A DNA stretch of 64,000 bases from positions 1,674,001 to 1,738,000 of the forward strand of contig AP014719.1 in NCBI GenBank assembly GCA_001549895.1. Reading direction: 5' to 3'. Below the pieces are notes generated by a model. The model was not told where the DNA came from. It worked only from the letters and a program-made list of their open reading frames with translations, and searched no databases. This document shows positions 48,753-58,549 of the stretch, piece by piece. The translations under genes were made by a program, and so were the position numbers. The stretch's first letter is position 1. The number at the start of each line of letters is the position of its first letter. Origin of the DNA: Arthrobacter sp. Hiyo8 (GTDB lineage Bacteria > Actinomycetota > Actinomycetes > Actinomycetales > Micrococcaceae).

Positions 48753-48766
48753 TATGTCAGGACATA
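48753..48766. promoter_or_regulatory. palindrome TATGTCAGGACATA, candidate operator
   Basis: Arms TATGTC and GACATA around AG, 122 bp upstream of the binding-protein start, on the side that faces the ABC operon. A second symmetric sequence, GGGTTAACCC, lies at 48724-48733. No regulator is adjacent. Confidence 0.5.
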
Positions 48767-48802
48767 CGAACAACAGCACGAAACGTTTTGCAGTGGATCG
48801 CC

Positions 48803-49619
48803 CTACTTGCGGGCTCGCTTCCAACCGATCGTCAGGAACGTGACCAGGACCGCTATCGCCGCGGCCAGGGCCAGGCTGACCGGGCCGGTTCCCAAGTCGA
48901 GTCCCCTCGGTCAGGAGAAACAGCGGTCCAGTCGGAGAAGGACGCCCCCAATGGCCGGGTCAGGATGTACGCGAACCAGAAGGCCGGGATCGCCGCCAGC
49001 AGGCGACGCCAGTGGGCCAGTGCCGGGACAGCGATGACAACCGCGAACATGATGCCCGAGGCGAGGTAACCGAGGCCAGCGAGTAGGCGGCCAGGTCCCC
49101 GGTAGCCGTGCCGAGGGCGAAAGTTGTCAGCACAGCGGCCCAGTAGAAAGCCTCCCGACGCCGGGTGGTGATGCTATGGATGGAAAGGGTCTTCTCGTTC
49201 CGGTGCCAGAGCAGGAAGGCAACAGCGAGAGCCACGGTGAAGAAGAGGGTCGACGCCAGATAGGGGACGCCAAGTCCGACGTGGACGGCGTCCGCAGCCA
49301 TGGTCCCAAACACACTGACCATCGCAACGGCGGTCCAGTACACCCAAGGGATGTAGCGGCGGACGCGGAACTGGAGGACCAGCGAAATTACCAACGCCGC
49401 AAATCCGAGGCCCAGAGCGATCTCGGGCTCAAAGCTGTGCACCAGGAAATCGGACGTGGTTTCGCCCATCCCGGTAGTGAGGATCTTCACTACCCAGAAC
49501 AAGACGGTCACCTCGGGTACTTTCGAGGCGGAAGCTCGGGCGACGGCTTTCTGCAGTCGATCGCCAGCAGCTACGGTGTCCTTGGCCCGCGGGCTAGCGG
49601 TGAGTTCTTCGGGCATCAT
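48803..49619 (-). CDS. COG4705-type membrane protein (two frameshifts)
   Basis: Polytopic membrane protein of about 270 residues. Four membrane repeats each contain a short glycine/acidic motif: TGMGETTSDFLVHS, FGTMAADAVHVG, ALGTATGDLAAYSL and RPLGASFSDWTA. Each motif is followed by a hydrophobic helix pair. This matches the uncharacterised COG4705 family. Frame breaks are near 49070 and 48895; the C-terminus ends TFLTIGWKRARK. Start 49619 or 49616 (two adjacent ATGs), preceded by no strong ribosome site. Confidence 0.8.
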
Positions 49620-49735
49620 GGCCCCATTGTTCAGGGCTTTCCCGAGCGTTTCCCGAATGTGACGCGTGGGGCCTCGCCCTGACACGGTGACGAAGCCCCC
49701 AAGCCACCCCGCGCCATTCGCGGGATAATGGAACC

Positions 49736-50050
49736 ATGGCCGATCAGGATCAGGATCCTTGGGAAGAGTTCGACAGGCTCAAGCCCGCGGGACACGATCG
49801 CGTCCAGGGCTATCCGGGAGGAGAACCCTTGGGTTTTGGCTTCCAGACGGGCGTGCGGAGCGCAAGGGTGGCCTTTGGTTTCGCCGTCTACACTCTGGTC
49901 CTCGGAACCGTTCTGGTCCTCGTCGGAATCATCGACTTCATCGGCACCGGCGAGTTGCTGTGGCTCGGACTGATGGTGCTCATCGAGGCCGCCTTCATCT
50001 ACGGATTCATCCAACTGGCGCACCAAGCGCGCAACCGACGCTCAACTTAG
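49736..50050 (+). CDS. small two-helix membrane protein
   Basis: 104-residue protein, intact, not recognised. An acidic N-terminal segment (MADQDQDPWEEFDRLKPAGH) is followed by two membrane helices (AFGFAVYTLVLGTVLVLVGI and LLWLGLMVLIEAAFIYGFI) and a short basic tail. No clear ribosome site; the start is set by the frame and the Met. It is alone on the plus strand between minus-strand neighbours. Confidence 0.75.
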   Translation: MADQDQDPWEEFDRLKPAGHDRVQGYPGGEPLGFGFQTGVRSARVAFGFAVYTLVLGTVLVLVGIIDFIGTGELLWLGLMVLIEAAFIYGFIQLAHQARNRRST

Positions 50051-50070
50051 GCGCGCCCGTTGTCGAAGAA

Positions 50071-50388
50071 TTACAGCCCCTCCGCGATCCGCTTGATCGC
50101 GGCCAGGCGGCGGTCCCACTCCGCGCCGATGCGCTCGAGGCTGCGTGCCGTCTCGCTCAGCTGTGAGCCGAGCACCCTGTAGCGCAGTTCGCGGCCCACG
50201 CGCAGCGATTCAACGAGTCCGGCTTCCTGCAGTACGGCGAGGTGCTTGGCGATCGCTTGCCGGGTGACCGGGAGCCGCCCGGCGAGGGCCGACGCCGATG
50301 CGTCGCCCTCGCCGAGGGCAGCCAGGATGCTCCACCTCGTCTCGTCGCCGAGCGCGGCGAACACGGGAACCAGGGTGCTCGCGGTCAC
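50071..50388 (-). CDS. ArsR-family regulator
   Basis: Winged-helix repressor of 105 residues, intact. The DNA-binding part is LGDETRWSILAALGEGDASA, followed by SALAGRLPVTRQAIAKHLAV and LQEAGLVESLRVGRELRYRV. No metal-binding Cys is seen, so it is of the organic-ligand or SRPBCC-partnered type. It overlaps the SRPBCC gene by 4 bp. The two genes share the operator repeats at 50894-50942 (inference). Confidence 0.93.
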   Translation of the reverse strand: MTASTLVPVFAALGDETRWSILAALGEGDASASALAGRLPVTRQAIAKHLAVLQEAGLVESLRVGRELRYRVLGSQLSETARSLERIGAEWDRRLAAIKRIAEGL

Positions 50389-50867
50389 GACCCACCCTCG
50401 ACATAAGCGGCCAGTTCGTCGAGTTCCGAGTCCCAGCCCTGGCGGTGGCTCTCCATGTTGAACGCCGGATCGCTCGTCGTGTCGAAACCGGTCTCGACGA
50501 CGGTGAGCTGCGTTCCGCCGTCGAGCGCTTCAAGCGTGAAGCGGAAAACGGTCGAACGGTCAGGATCGACCTCGGTGGGCTGGGTGCCGCGCGCGTCGTC
50601 GTTGCTCCAGCGGTAGGCAATCATTCGGGGTGGGTCGAGCTCCTCGATCCGCACCGGGAAGGCGCCGTATCCTTCGAAAGAGAAGACACCGCCGGCGCCG
50701 ACGGCGACGTCGTCGAGGACGGCGGTCTGTCCGAACCACCGCGCGATGTGCTCGGCTTCGGTGATCGCGGCCCAAACCTTCTCGATTGGTGCTGCGATGG
50801 TGATGGTGCGCCTCACGGTGAACTCGCCGGCATCGACGACGGAGGCCTGGTTTGCAGTCATAGTCAT
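50385..50867 (-). CDS. SRPBCC/AHSA1-domain protein
   Basis: A 160-residue START-fold protein of the AHSA1 type, intact. Typical segments are VRRTITIAAPIEKVWAAITE, AEHIARWFGQTAVLDDVAVG and WGWDSELDELAAYVEG-like ends (GWDSELDELAAYVEGGS). Members bind hydrophobic ligands or chaperones. It is cotranscribed with the ArsR regulator, a common pairing, with operator-like repeats just upstream. Confidence 0.92.
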   Translation of the reverse strand: MTMTANQASVVDAGEFTVRRTITIAAPIEKVWAAITEAEHIARWFGQTAVLDDVAVGAGGVFSFEGYGAFPVRIEELDPPRMIAYRWSNDDARGTQPTEVDPDRSTVFRFTLEALDGGTQLTVVETGFDTTSDPAFNMESHRQGWDSELDELAAYVEGGS

Positions 50868-50893
50868 GATTCTGTTCCTTTCAGTCAGTTACT

Positions 50894-50942
50894 GCAACTA
50901 CAGGGTTGCATTAACCTAAAGAAAGAGCAACCCCTAGGTTGC
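50894..50942. promoter_or_regulatory. two GCAAC-N6-GTTGC dyads, candidate ArsR operator
   Basis: GCAACTACAGGGTTGC at 50894-50909 and GCAACCCCTAGGTTGC at 50927-50942, spaced 33 bp (three helical turns). They lie upstream of the SRPBCC-ArsR operon and overlap the 3' end of the next gene. Confidence 0.7.
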
Positions 50943-52125
50943 AGATCGAGGCTTGCCGCCGTCGCCAAGGGCGGATCTCTTGCGGCGTCCCGAGGCCACG
51001 ATGAAGACTGCGACGGCGATTGCCACTATCGCGGCGGCGCCGCCGATTGCAGTGATGATGCTCCAGGGGCTGACAGTCCCGTCGTCGGATTGCGTTCTGG
51101 CTGTGGTGGCCGCAGGCGCGGGCTTCGAGGCTGCAGAGGTTGTTGCGCCCGCGGCAACCGCGGCGTAACGGGATACCGAGCCGTCGCCGGTACCGTTGCC
51201 CGGGCTCGTCACGATGAGCGTCCCGTCCGGAGCCACAGCCAGATGGCCGGAGTTCTTATCAGTGGGAATGGAGGATCCCACAGCTGTTGCGCCGGCGGGA
51301 CGACGGACAGCACGCGGTCCTGGACAGTGGTCACGTACAGGGTTCCGTCCTGCCCGACGGCTGCCTCTTGGGGGCCTCCCGGGACGAAGATACGGTATGC
51401 AACCGTATCAGTGTCCGGCTTGATGACAGCTACCCGATCGGAACTGATGTTGGTGACGTAAATTGTTCCGTCGGGCCGGCGGCGATCCCGTGGGGGTTCT
51501 CGGTGTCGCCGGGTGTCGAACTAACCTGAATGGTCCGTGAGACGGCGCTCGCTCCGGAAGGAATGACCGAGACCGTCCCTGCGATTTGGTTCGCGACGAA
51601 CGCGGTGCCGTCCTTCGTGACTGCGACCTCCACCGGCCCTGCTCCGACGGGTACTGTCCGGCCCACGGTCGATCCGTTCGGTGCAATGACCGACACGGTG
51701 TGCTCCGAGTGGTTCGGAACATAGATCGTCCCATCAGGTCCTGCGGCGATCAGATGGCTTCCGGGGGAAACCGGAATTCTCCGGGCCACGCCGCTCGCGC
51801 CAGCAGGAATAACGCCCACGTCGTACTGATTGCTGGCGCTGTCCCGTTCCGCGACGTACAGGGTGCCGTCCGGGGCCAATGCCAGGCCGGAGGTATATCC
51901 TCCCGTGGTGATAGTCCGGGAAGGCTTAGCGTCTCCGGGCGGTATCACACTGATGCCGCCGGCCGCTCCATAGTTGCCGACATACGCAGTGCCGTCGGAA
52001 CCAACCACCACGCCAACGGGCACCCCGCTCACGTCCAGAACTTCCGAAGGTGCCGCCATCGCAGGCACAGCGCCCAGATAGGCGAACGCCGTCGCGGCCA
52101 CGACGGCCAGGCTCCAAGATTTCAC
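50934..52125 (-). CDS. secreted YVTN/NHL-type beta-propeller with C-terminal membrane anchor (frameshifted)
   Basis: Exported protein of about 395 residues. Signal peptide VKSWSLAVVAATAFAYLGAV followed by AMAAPSEV. It then repeats a blade of the form PDGTLYVAERDSAS..VGVIP, VGSDGTAYVGNYGAAGGISV and AAGPDGTIYVPNHSEHTVSV, six or so times. The C-terminus is a membrane helix (WSIITAIGGAAAIVAIAVAV) with a basic end, so it is wall- or membrane-anchored. Frame changes near 51475 and 51280. I prefer GTG 52125 (GGGAAG upstream) over ATG 52149. No function is known. Confidence 0.82.
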
Positions 52126-52212
52126 TTTTCTTCCCCAAAATCCCCACAACGGCGCTGGACGCCGGCTCAGCGGAGCGTGCTCCGCGTCTGCAGCATATCC
52201 CGCCGCCGGTCC

Positions 52213-52884
52213 TCACCCCTTGCGCGGCAGATACGTGTTGACCGGGCGGCCGGTCGAACCGTAGGCCAAATGCAGGTCAACTAGTCCTTTGCGTTCGAGT
52301 TCGCTGAGATAGCGCTGGGCCGTCGGGCGGCTGATGCCGACGCTGCCGGCAATCTCCGAGGCACCCAAAGGCTCCGTGGAGTGAACCACCATGTCGAGGA
52401 CTTTTTGCATGGTGGGCGGCAGGCGCCGGGGTGCTTTCGCAGGGGGAGCCGTCCGGCGCAGGCTGAAGAGCTGGTCCACGGTCGCCTGGTCGGCCACGGT
52501 CCGGGACTCCGCTTCCTGCCGCCAGCGCCGATAGGCCTCGAGCTGGGTTTGCAGCTGCTCGAAGCCGAACGGTTTGACGAGATAGTACACCGCTCCCCCG
52601 CGCATGGCGGCCCGCACGGTCTCAAGGTCCCGGGCGGCGGTGATCATGACGGCGTCGAGCTTTTCGCCGGCTCCCTGAAGGGACCGCAGTAAACTGATGC
52701 CGTCTTCATCGGGGAGGTAGACATCCAGCAGAAGAAGGTCCGGTTTGAGCCGCTGCACGGCTTCCCTGGCCTCCGCCGCGGTGTGTGCCTCGCCGACGCA
52801 TTCGTATCCCTCTATTTTGGCCACGCGGCTGGCGTGGATGCGCGCTACGCGGAAGTCGTCGTCGACCACCAAGGTGCGGATCAT
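52213..52884 (-). CDS. CitB/DcuR-type response regulator
   Basis: Response regulator of 223 residues, intact. The receiver starts IRTLVVDDDFRVARIHASRV, with the phospho-acceptor Asp in DLLLLDVYLPDEDG and Lys in YYLVKPFGFEQLQTQLEAY. The output has an HTH (LGASEIAGSVGISRPTAQRY), as in CitB/DcuR/DctR. It overlaps the kinase gene (ATGA) and is transcribed with it. Such pairs usually control uptake of di- or tricarboxylates; no such transporter lies in the window, so the target is unknown. Confidence 0.92.
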   Translation of the reverse strand: MIRTLVVDDDFRVARIHASRVAKIEGYECVGEAHTAAEAREAVQRLKPDLLLLDVYLPDEDGISLLRSLQGAGEKLDAVMITAARDLETVRAAMRGGAVYYLVKPFGFEQLQTQLEAYRRWRQEAESRTVADQATVDQLFSLRRTAPPAKAPRRLPPTMQKVLDMVVHSTEPLGASEIAGSVGISRPTAQRYLSELERKGLVDLHLAYGSTGRPVNTYLPRKG

Positions 52885-54535
52885 TCGATCGATTTTCCTG
52901 TCATGACCGGGGTTTCGGATTCCAAACGCGGTTCCGGTAACCAGATTTCAAAGCGTCCCCGGGTCCGGGGAAAACATCCATGGTTCCTCCCGCACGGTGA
53001 ACGATCCGGCTCACCAGCGCAAGGCCTATCCCGCGACGCATTCCCGGCCGCGGTTCTTTCGTGGTGAATCCGTCAGCGGTGATCGTGCCCACCAATTCTG
53101 CAGGAACACCGGGCCCATTGTCGGTCACGCAAATGAAAATGCCCGAGGAGTCGTCCAGTTGGATGGTCACCTCACGGGGTGTGGGTTGCTCCGCGAGGAT
53201 CTCGACGGCGTTGTCCAGGAGGTTCCCGACGATCGTCAGCAGTGCTTGCGTTTCAAGGAACGGTTGGCGCAGCTGGGAGTCGTCGGTCACCGAGATTTCC
53301 ACATCCTGCTCGGCAGCCACGGTGATTTTCGCGAGCAGCAGCGCCGCGAGCTCCGGCGGCTCGATCCGCGAGCGCAGTCCTTCGCCAAGTGAGCGCGAGG
53401 TGTCCGAAATCCGCGATACGAAATTCCGCGCCTGGTCCACATCTCCAAGCTCCAAGAGTCCGTCCACCACGTGGAGACGGTTGGCGTACTCATGCTCCTG
53501 TGCGCGCAAGGCTTCCATCAGGCCTTCGACCGAGCGAAGGTCGCGGACGAGGCCCTCAACCTCGGTACGATCACGCAATGTGACCACCGAGCCGATGCTC
53601 CTTCCAGCCAGGGCAACGGACATCCGGTTGACCACCAGCAAGGCGTCCTCGGTGATCACGATCTGGTCGGTTCCGCTGATCTCACCCGTCAGGAGGGAAC
53701 GAAGCCGTCCGGGCGGCAGAAGATCCTCGATCTTCTCTCCCAGCACGTTTTCTTCCAGATGTAGCAGGGAGCGTGCCTCGGAGTTGATGACGGTGACCCG
53801 GCCGTCGTCGTCGAAGCCGATCATCGCCTCGCGGATGCCGTGCAGCAAGGCTTCGCGCTCTTGCAGGAGGGACGCAATCTCCACCGGTTCGAGATCGAAG
53901 GTGACCCGCTTGATTCGGCGCGCCAGAAGGGCCGAACCCATGGCACTGATCACGAGCACCACGGCTGAATAGCCGGCGATCAGCAACACCTGCTTGGTGA
54001 GTTCGCTGCTTTCCGTGGTCTCCAGGATTCCCACCGAGACCTGCCCGACGACGGTCCCGTCCGCCGCGCGCACCGGCGCCTTGGCGTTGACTGAGTCGCC
54101 AAGGCTGCCTTTGTCTATTCCGACGTGGGTCTGCCCGTCAAGGACCGCGACGGGTTCTTCCAGGGTCTGCCCGATGAGGTTTGGATTCGGGTGGGAGTAC
54201 CGGACACCTTTCCGATCGGTGACCACGACGTAGTCCGGCTGTGCCTGGGACTGGACCTTGCTCGCGATCGCCTGAATCGAGTGCGTGGGATCTCCGTTCC
54301 CCAGCGACGTCACGATTTCCGGCATTTGCGCCACCGTCGTGGCGATTCCCAGCGCCCGGAGCCTGTACTGGTCTTCGAGGGTCTGGTTGCTGATCTGGGT
54401 GTAAAGAAGCGCGCCCAGAGTGACTGTCACAAAGAGGATGCAGAGCAACCACACCAGAATCTGGGAGGCAAGGGGCCGGGCCTTCCAGCGCGCGCCGAAA
54501 AATCGCAAGCCACGCGACTCTGGATGCACTGCCAA
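52881..54535 (-). CDS. CitA/DcuS-type sensor histidine kinase (one frameshift)
   Basis: Membrane sensor kinase of about 550 residues. Two helices (LVWLLCILFVTVTLGALLYT and VLLIAGYSAVVLVISAMGSA) flank a periplasmic-type PAS/sCache domain (PDYVVVTDRKGVRYSHPNPN). A cytoplasmic PAS domain (DDDGRVTVINSEARSLLHL) follows. The H box is EHEYANRLHVVDGLLELGD, the N box LLDNAVEIL and G box DNGPGVP with GIGLALVSRIVHRAGG. One frame change near 52957; after it, the protein ends FEIWLPEPRLESETPVM. The citrate/dicarboxylate motif is inferred from the family. Confidence 0.9.
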
Positions 54536-54588
54536 CCTCTTCCTACTCTCCTAGTAGCTTATGTGACAAAGTTCACGGCTACTACGGC

Positions 54589-55968
54589 TCAGCGGCGCAC
54601 CGGCACCTTGGCATGCCACGAGGTATGTTTCTCATAGACGTGTGCGATGCCCAAGAGATCCGCCTCCGCGAATTCCCGTCCCAGGAAATGCATCCCCACC
54701 GGCTGTCCTCCGGCAAATCCGCACGGGATGCTGAGTCCGGGCATTCCGGTGAGGTTGGCCGGCGAGAGCATCATGAGCGCGCTGGAGAGGGAATCCTTCC
54801 CCGTTGAGCCGGTGAGCGAATGGGACATGTCAGCTTCGATCGGCGCGATGGACGGCAGCGTCGGGGACACCAAAGCCTGGACTCCTGCGTTGTCCATGGC
54901 AGTCCGCAGGGAGGCGCGAAGAGACGAGCGCACTTGATGCGCCAACTGGACGTCTTCTCGCGGCACCAAGGCGCCGGTTTCGATCATCACGCGGGTTCCG
55001 CGGAGATACTTGTCAGCGCTTCCGGCCAATAGTTCGCGATGGTGTTCGACCGATTCGGACAGCGAAATCGCCAAGCTCGCCGGCAGGGCCATCTTCAGTT
55101 CCGGGAGGGACACCTCAACAAGCTCCACCCCGAGTCCTTGCAAAACCATCAGAGCCTGCTCGAGGACCGCAGCCACTTCCGGCGTGACCTCCCACTCGGC
55201 CCAAGCGCCACGATCCACCGCCACCCGGGTCGGGCCGGCATCGCCTCGGGGAGCACCATCTCCTGAAGGCGTGCCGCCGTCGCGGGCTCCAGCATGCCTT
55301 GGAGCAGCACCGCACAATCCGACACGCTTCGAGTGATCGGACCGATGTGGTCAAGAGTATGGCTGACGTTGAGAACGCCCGAACCGTCCACCAGTCCGGC
55401 CGTGGCTTTGAGGCCCACCAGCCCGTTCACCGACGCCGGATTCCGCACGGATCCACTGGTATCCGTGCCCAGGGCGCCCGGTGCGCTCCCGACGGCCACG
55501 GCCACTCCCGAACCGATGCTGGACCCGCCGGCGTAGCGCTCCGCCCCCAGGGATTTTTCGACGGCGGGTCCCTTGTCCGAAGGCGAACTCATGGGTCACC
55601 GTCTTGCCCAGGATCACTGCCCCGTTCCGCCGCAAGTGCCTCACCACACCGGCGTCGTCGGAAGCAACTCGGCCCCTGAGCGCCAGGGACCCGCCTTCAG
55701 CCGGCATCCCGCGCACGTCGATGACGTCCTTCACGCCAAGCGGAATCCCGTGGAGCGGTCCGAGAAACTCTCCGCGCGCCGCGCTATTGTCCGCGGCGCG
55801 GGCCGCGTTTCGGGCGCCTAGCCGGTCGACGTGGACCCACGCATGCACTGAATCTTCGGTGGCCTCGAGCCGCCCGATGACGGATTCCACGAGCTCGGCC
55901 GCCGAAAGTTCGCCGCGGCGCAGTAGCCCGGACGCCTCCGTGATTCCCAGTTCCCATGCTTCAGTCAT
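54589..55968 (-). CDS. amidase of the amidase-signature family (two frameshifts)
   Basis: Ser-cisSer-Lys hydrolase of about 460 residues. The catalytic Lys is in LGVKDVIDVRGMPAEGGSLA, the cis-Ser in YAGGSSIGSGVAVAVGSAPG, and the nucleophile Ser in GALGTDTSGSVRNPASVNG. The C-terminus has FAGGQPVGMHFLGREFAEAD. Frame breaks lie near 55560 and 55215. It follows a 62-residue protein with 8 bp of overlap and an amidohydrolase, which together suggest a two-subunit amidase like AtzE/AtzG (inference). Substrate unknown. Confidence 0.88.
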
Positions 55969-56149
55969 TCGCGCCTCCTCCAGGGGCTTCCTGCAAACGT
56001 CGGGGGTCGAAATCGGCCCTCAACGCGACCATGCCGCGCTGAAAGTCATTGAATGAGCGTTCGACGGCGGCCGCGTCCTCCCGCTGGATGGCCTCGCCAA
56101 CCAGCTCGATGAGTCGCGCGGACTGCTCTGGAGTCAAGAGCCCGTTCAC
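55961..56149 (-). CDS. small GatC/AtzG-like protein
   Basis: A 62-residue acidic helical protein, intact: MNGLLTPEQSARLIELVGEA, then IQREDAAAVERSFNDFQRGM and VALRADFDPRRLQEAPGGGA. It overlaps both the amidase and the amidohydrolase genes, so it is translated with them. Size and position are those of AtzG/GatC partners of amidase-signature enzymes, but sequence evidence is thin. Confidence 0.6.
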   Translation of the reverse strand: MNGLLTPEQSARLIELVGEAIQREDAAAVERSFNDFQRGMVALRADFDPRRLQEAPGGGAND

Positions 56150-57549
56150 CGGTGCGCCGCCGGAGTCAGCCGACCGTCCCGCACCACGCAGACGCCGCCG
56201 ACGAAGACGAACCGTACGTCGCGGAAGTCTTCGGCGCTGGCGACGACGACGTCGGCATCCCGTCCCGTTTCAATCCGCCCGCCGTTCGGCGCAATCCCCG
56301 GAATCAACCCGGTCACAGCGGATGTTGCCATGGCCACTGCTCCGGCCAAGGATCTGTAGCCATGCTCGGCCACATCCTGCACGGCCGAGATCAACTCATC
56401 GTGGTGGCCCTCGTGGCCGTAGTCCGTGGCGAGGACATCCACCAGCCTGGGCTCCTGCAGCAGTACATCCCAGTGCTCCCGCGTGGTCACGGTCTGTTTG
56501 CGGTGCAGGAGGTCGAAAACGGAGACTTCGGCCGGCCAACCGTGGTCCCTGCCGAACTTGGCCAAGGCAAGCGCCTCCGCGGGAGTGTGCGAGGGGTGGT
56601 TGGCGTGGGAGGCAATGACGCTCGCTTTGGCGCCTGGTCTCCGGGACCCGCCTGCCGTGGCCTGTGGTGTCCCGTCCATGAGTTCGCGCATGACCCGGGC
56701 TGTCGCGGCTGCACTGTGCACAATCGCCGGGACGCCGAACCGAGCCGCGGCCTGGACGCCCTCCCGGATGCCGTTGAGTGCTGGCTCGATGGAAGGCAAC
56801 ACGGAATCCGCGATGATTTTCCGCAATGCGACGAGGCCGATCTGTCCTTCCAAGCCGGCTTCGGCGGCCGCGGCGCGCAGTTCGGCCATGTCGCAAGCCT
56901 CGGGATCGATGAAGCGGCCAAGGACGGCTTCCTTCATCCGCCGGGCCTGCGCCGAGTGCACGCGCACGCCGCTCGCCTTTTCGATGGCGCGGGGGATGTA
57001 GCTCAGGTCCTGCCCTCCCCCGCCGAGGGTTTGTCCGCCGCCGAGCTCCCCGATCGCGATCGCACCGTCGTCGAGCATCCTCTCCACCGTGCTGTGGCCG
57101 GCCTGGGCGGGCAGTCCCCTGCCGTCAGCCAGTCGTGCGGCCCGCTCAGCCTCGGGCAAGTATGTCGTTGCTCCACGGACCTGGACCGCATGGCGGCGGT
57201 CGGCTTCCCGGACATGGTCCATGGTGCAGAAACCGCAAAGGTTCAGCACTGTGGTGGTTCCCGCAAGAAGGTGGCGGTCAAGATTCGCCAACCACTCGTC
57301 GTCGGGCAGCGCGGGGGCGCCGCTGGGCATGAGCGGCCCGGGAGTCACCCCATGGACGTGGCTATTGATGAGACCAGGCATCACGACGCATCCGCCCGCA
57401 TCGATCACCTCGCCGTCGAACGCTTGATCGCGATCCCAACGCTCGAGAACGTCGGCGACGCGACCGCGGCGCAGGATCACTGCTCCCGTTTCGAGCACCG
57501 TATTGCCTGTGCCTGGCACTACGGTGCCACCGTGGATGAGCGTAGACAT
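56146..57549 (-). CDS. metal-dependent amidohydrolase
   Basis: Cytoplasmic amidohydrolase of 467 residues, intact. The metal site begins INSHVHGVTPGPLMPSG, with the HxH motif. Later His/Asp-containing segments are VIASHANHPSHTPAEALALA and VLATDYGHEGHHDELISAVQ. The C-terminus carries the composite beta domain typical of dihydroorotase/imidazolonepropionase-like enzymes (DADVVVASAEDFRDVRFVFV). It is the first gene of the amidase operon. The divergent gene at 57631 shares its promoter gap. Substrate unknown, probably an amide or cyclic amide. Confidence 0.9.
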   Translation of the reverse strand: MSTLIHGGTVVPGTGNTVLETGAVILRRGRVADVLERWDRDQAFDGEVIDAGGCVVMPGLINSHVHGVTPGPLMPSGAPALPDDEWLANLDRHLLAGTTTVLNLCGFCTMDHVREADRRHAVQVRGATTYLPEAERAARLADGRGLPAQAGHSTVERMLDDGAIAIGELGGGQTLGGGGQDLSYIPRAIEKASGVRVHSAQARRMKEAVLGRFIDPEACDMAELRAAAAEAGLEGQIGLVALRKIIADSVLPSIEPALNGIREGVQAAARFGVPAIVHSAAATARVMRELMDGTPQATAGGSRRPGAKASVIASHANHPSHTPAEALALAKFGRDHGWPAEVSVFDLLHRKQTVTTREHWDVLLQEPRLVDVLATDYGHEGHHDELISAVQDVAEHGYRSLAGAVAMATSAVTGLIPGIAPNGGRIETGRDADVVVASAEDFRDVRFVFVGGVCVVRDGRLTPAAHR

Positions 57550-57576
57550 TCGACTCCCTATCGATTACGTTCATGA

Positions 57577-57597
57577 TATCGAAGTATCTTCACTATA
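57577..57597. promoter_or_regulatory. TATCGAAGTATCTTCACTATA, candidate operator copy 1
   Basis: Includes the palindrome GAAGTATCTTC, in the gap between the divergent amidohydrolase and PuuE-like genes. Related sequences lie before the XRE-cupin gene (59911) and before the second PuuE-like gene (62182). Confidence 0.55.
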
Positions 57598-57630
57598 ACC
57601 ACAGAGAAAAAGCGCAGAGGAGATTCCACA

Positions 57631-58549
57631 GTGCCAGTCCCCTCCACCTCCCGGGATTTCGTGGGCTACGGCGAGCATCCACCGGAGTTCCGCTGGCCTG
57701 GGGATGCACGCGTTGCCGTGTCCCTGGTGATCAATGTCGAAGATGGAGCGGAGCGCAGCATCGCCCGCGGGGCCCAGCGGACGATCTTGGAGCCCACTGG
57801 ATCAAGCACCCCGCCCACCCCACGGTCCGGAACCTCACGCTGGAATCCGCTTTCGAATACGGATCAAGGGCAGGCATCTGGCGCGTGTTGCGCATTCTGA
57901 GGCGCCACGACGCGAGGGCAACGGCTTTCTGCTGCGCCACGGCACTTGAGCAAAACCCGCAGATCGCTGCTGCGCTCGTCAGGGACGGCCACGAAATTGC
58001 CGACCACGGTTACAACTGGGATACCCACGCCGGGCTCGCTCCCGAGGAGGAGCGCGCGCTCATTACCGCTTCCCGCGACTCCATCGCCCGAAGCACCGGC
58101 GTTCCGCCGACCAGCTGGTACTCCCGCGACGGACTCAACCCTGGCACGCGGGACATTCTCGCCGCCGCTGGATTCATGTACGAGTCCAATAGCTTCAACG
58201 ATGACTTGCCGCACTCCGGAACCGGGATGGACAAGGCGGGAAGGACGGAACAGGGTTGCCCGTGCTGCCCTACGCCGGTGACACCAACGACTCGGGCCTC
58301 TTCAGGCAGTTCCCCACGGCCACCGCGTTCGCGCGCCACTTGTGCGGCACGCTCGACATCATGCTCACTGACAGCCGGCACGGCCCGTCCGTCATGAACG
58401 TGGGCTTGCACCCGCGCCTCATTGGCCGGCCTGCCTACGCCGCCGCCCTGGATGCGTTCTTGTCCCACGCGGGCAAAAACCAAGCGTGGACTGCGACGCG
58501 ATCGCAGATCATCCAGGCCTGGCTGCTGAAGACGAGCCCTAGGCCCTAG
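57631..58549 (+). CDS. PuuE-like polysaccharide deacetylase-family hydrolase 1 (two frameshifts)
   Basis: Metal-dependent hydrolase of about 300 residues, similar to PuuE-type allantoinases. Segments: RDFVGYGEHPPEFRWPGDAR and VSLVINVEDGAE at the start, AFEYGSRAGIWRVLRILRRH, ATAFCCATALEQNPQIAAAL and GHEIADHGYNWDTH, with the His residues of the NodB fold. The C-terminal half has NDDLPH, PYAGDTNDSGLFRQFPTATA and MNVGLHPRLIGRPAYAAAL. Frame breaks near 57795 and 58250. GTG start at 57631. A second relative lies at 61200-62122. Plus strand, divergent from the amidohydrolase. Confidence 0.87.

Noticed and set aside
56152-57576. 474-codon open frame on the plus strand
   Set aside because: Antisense shadow of the intact amidohydrolase; its predicted sequence has no family motif.
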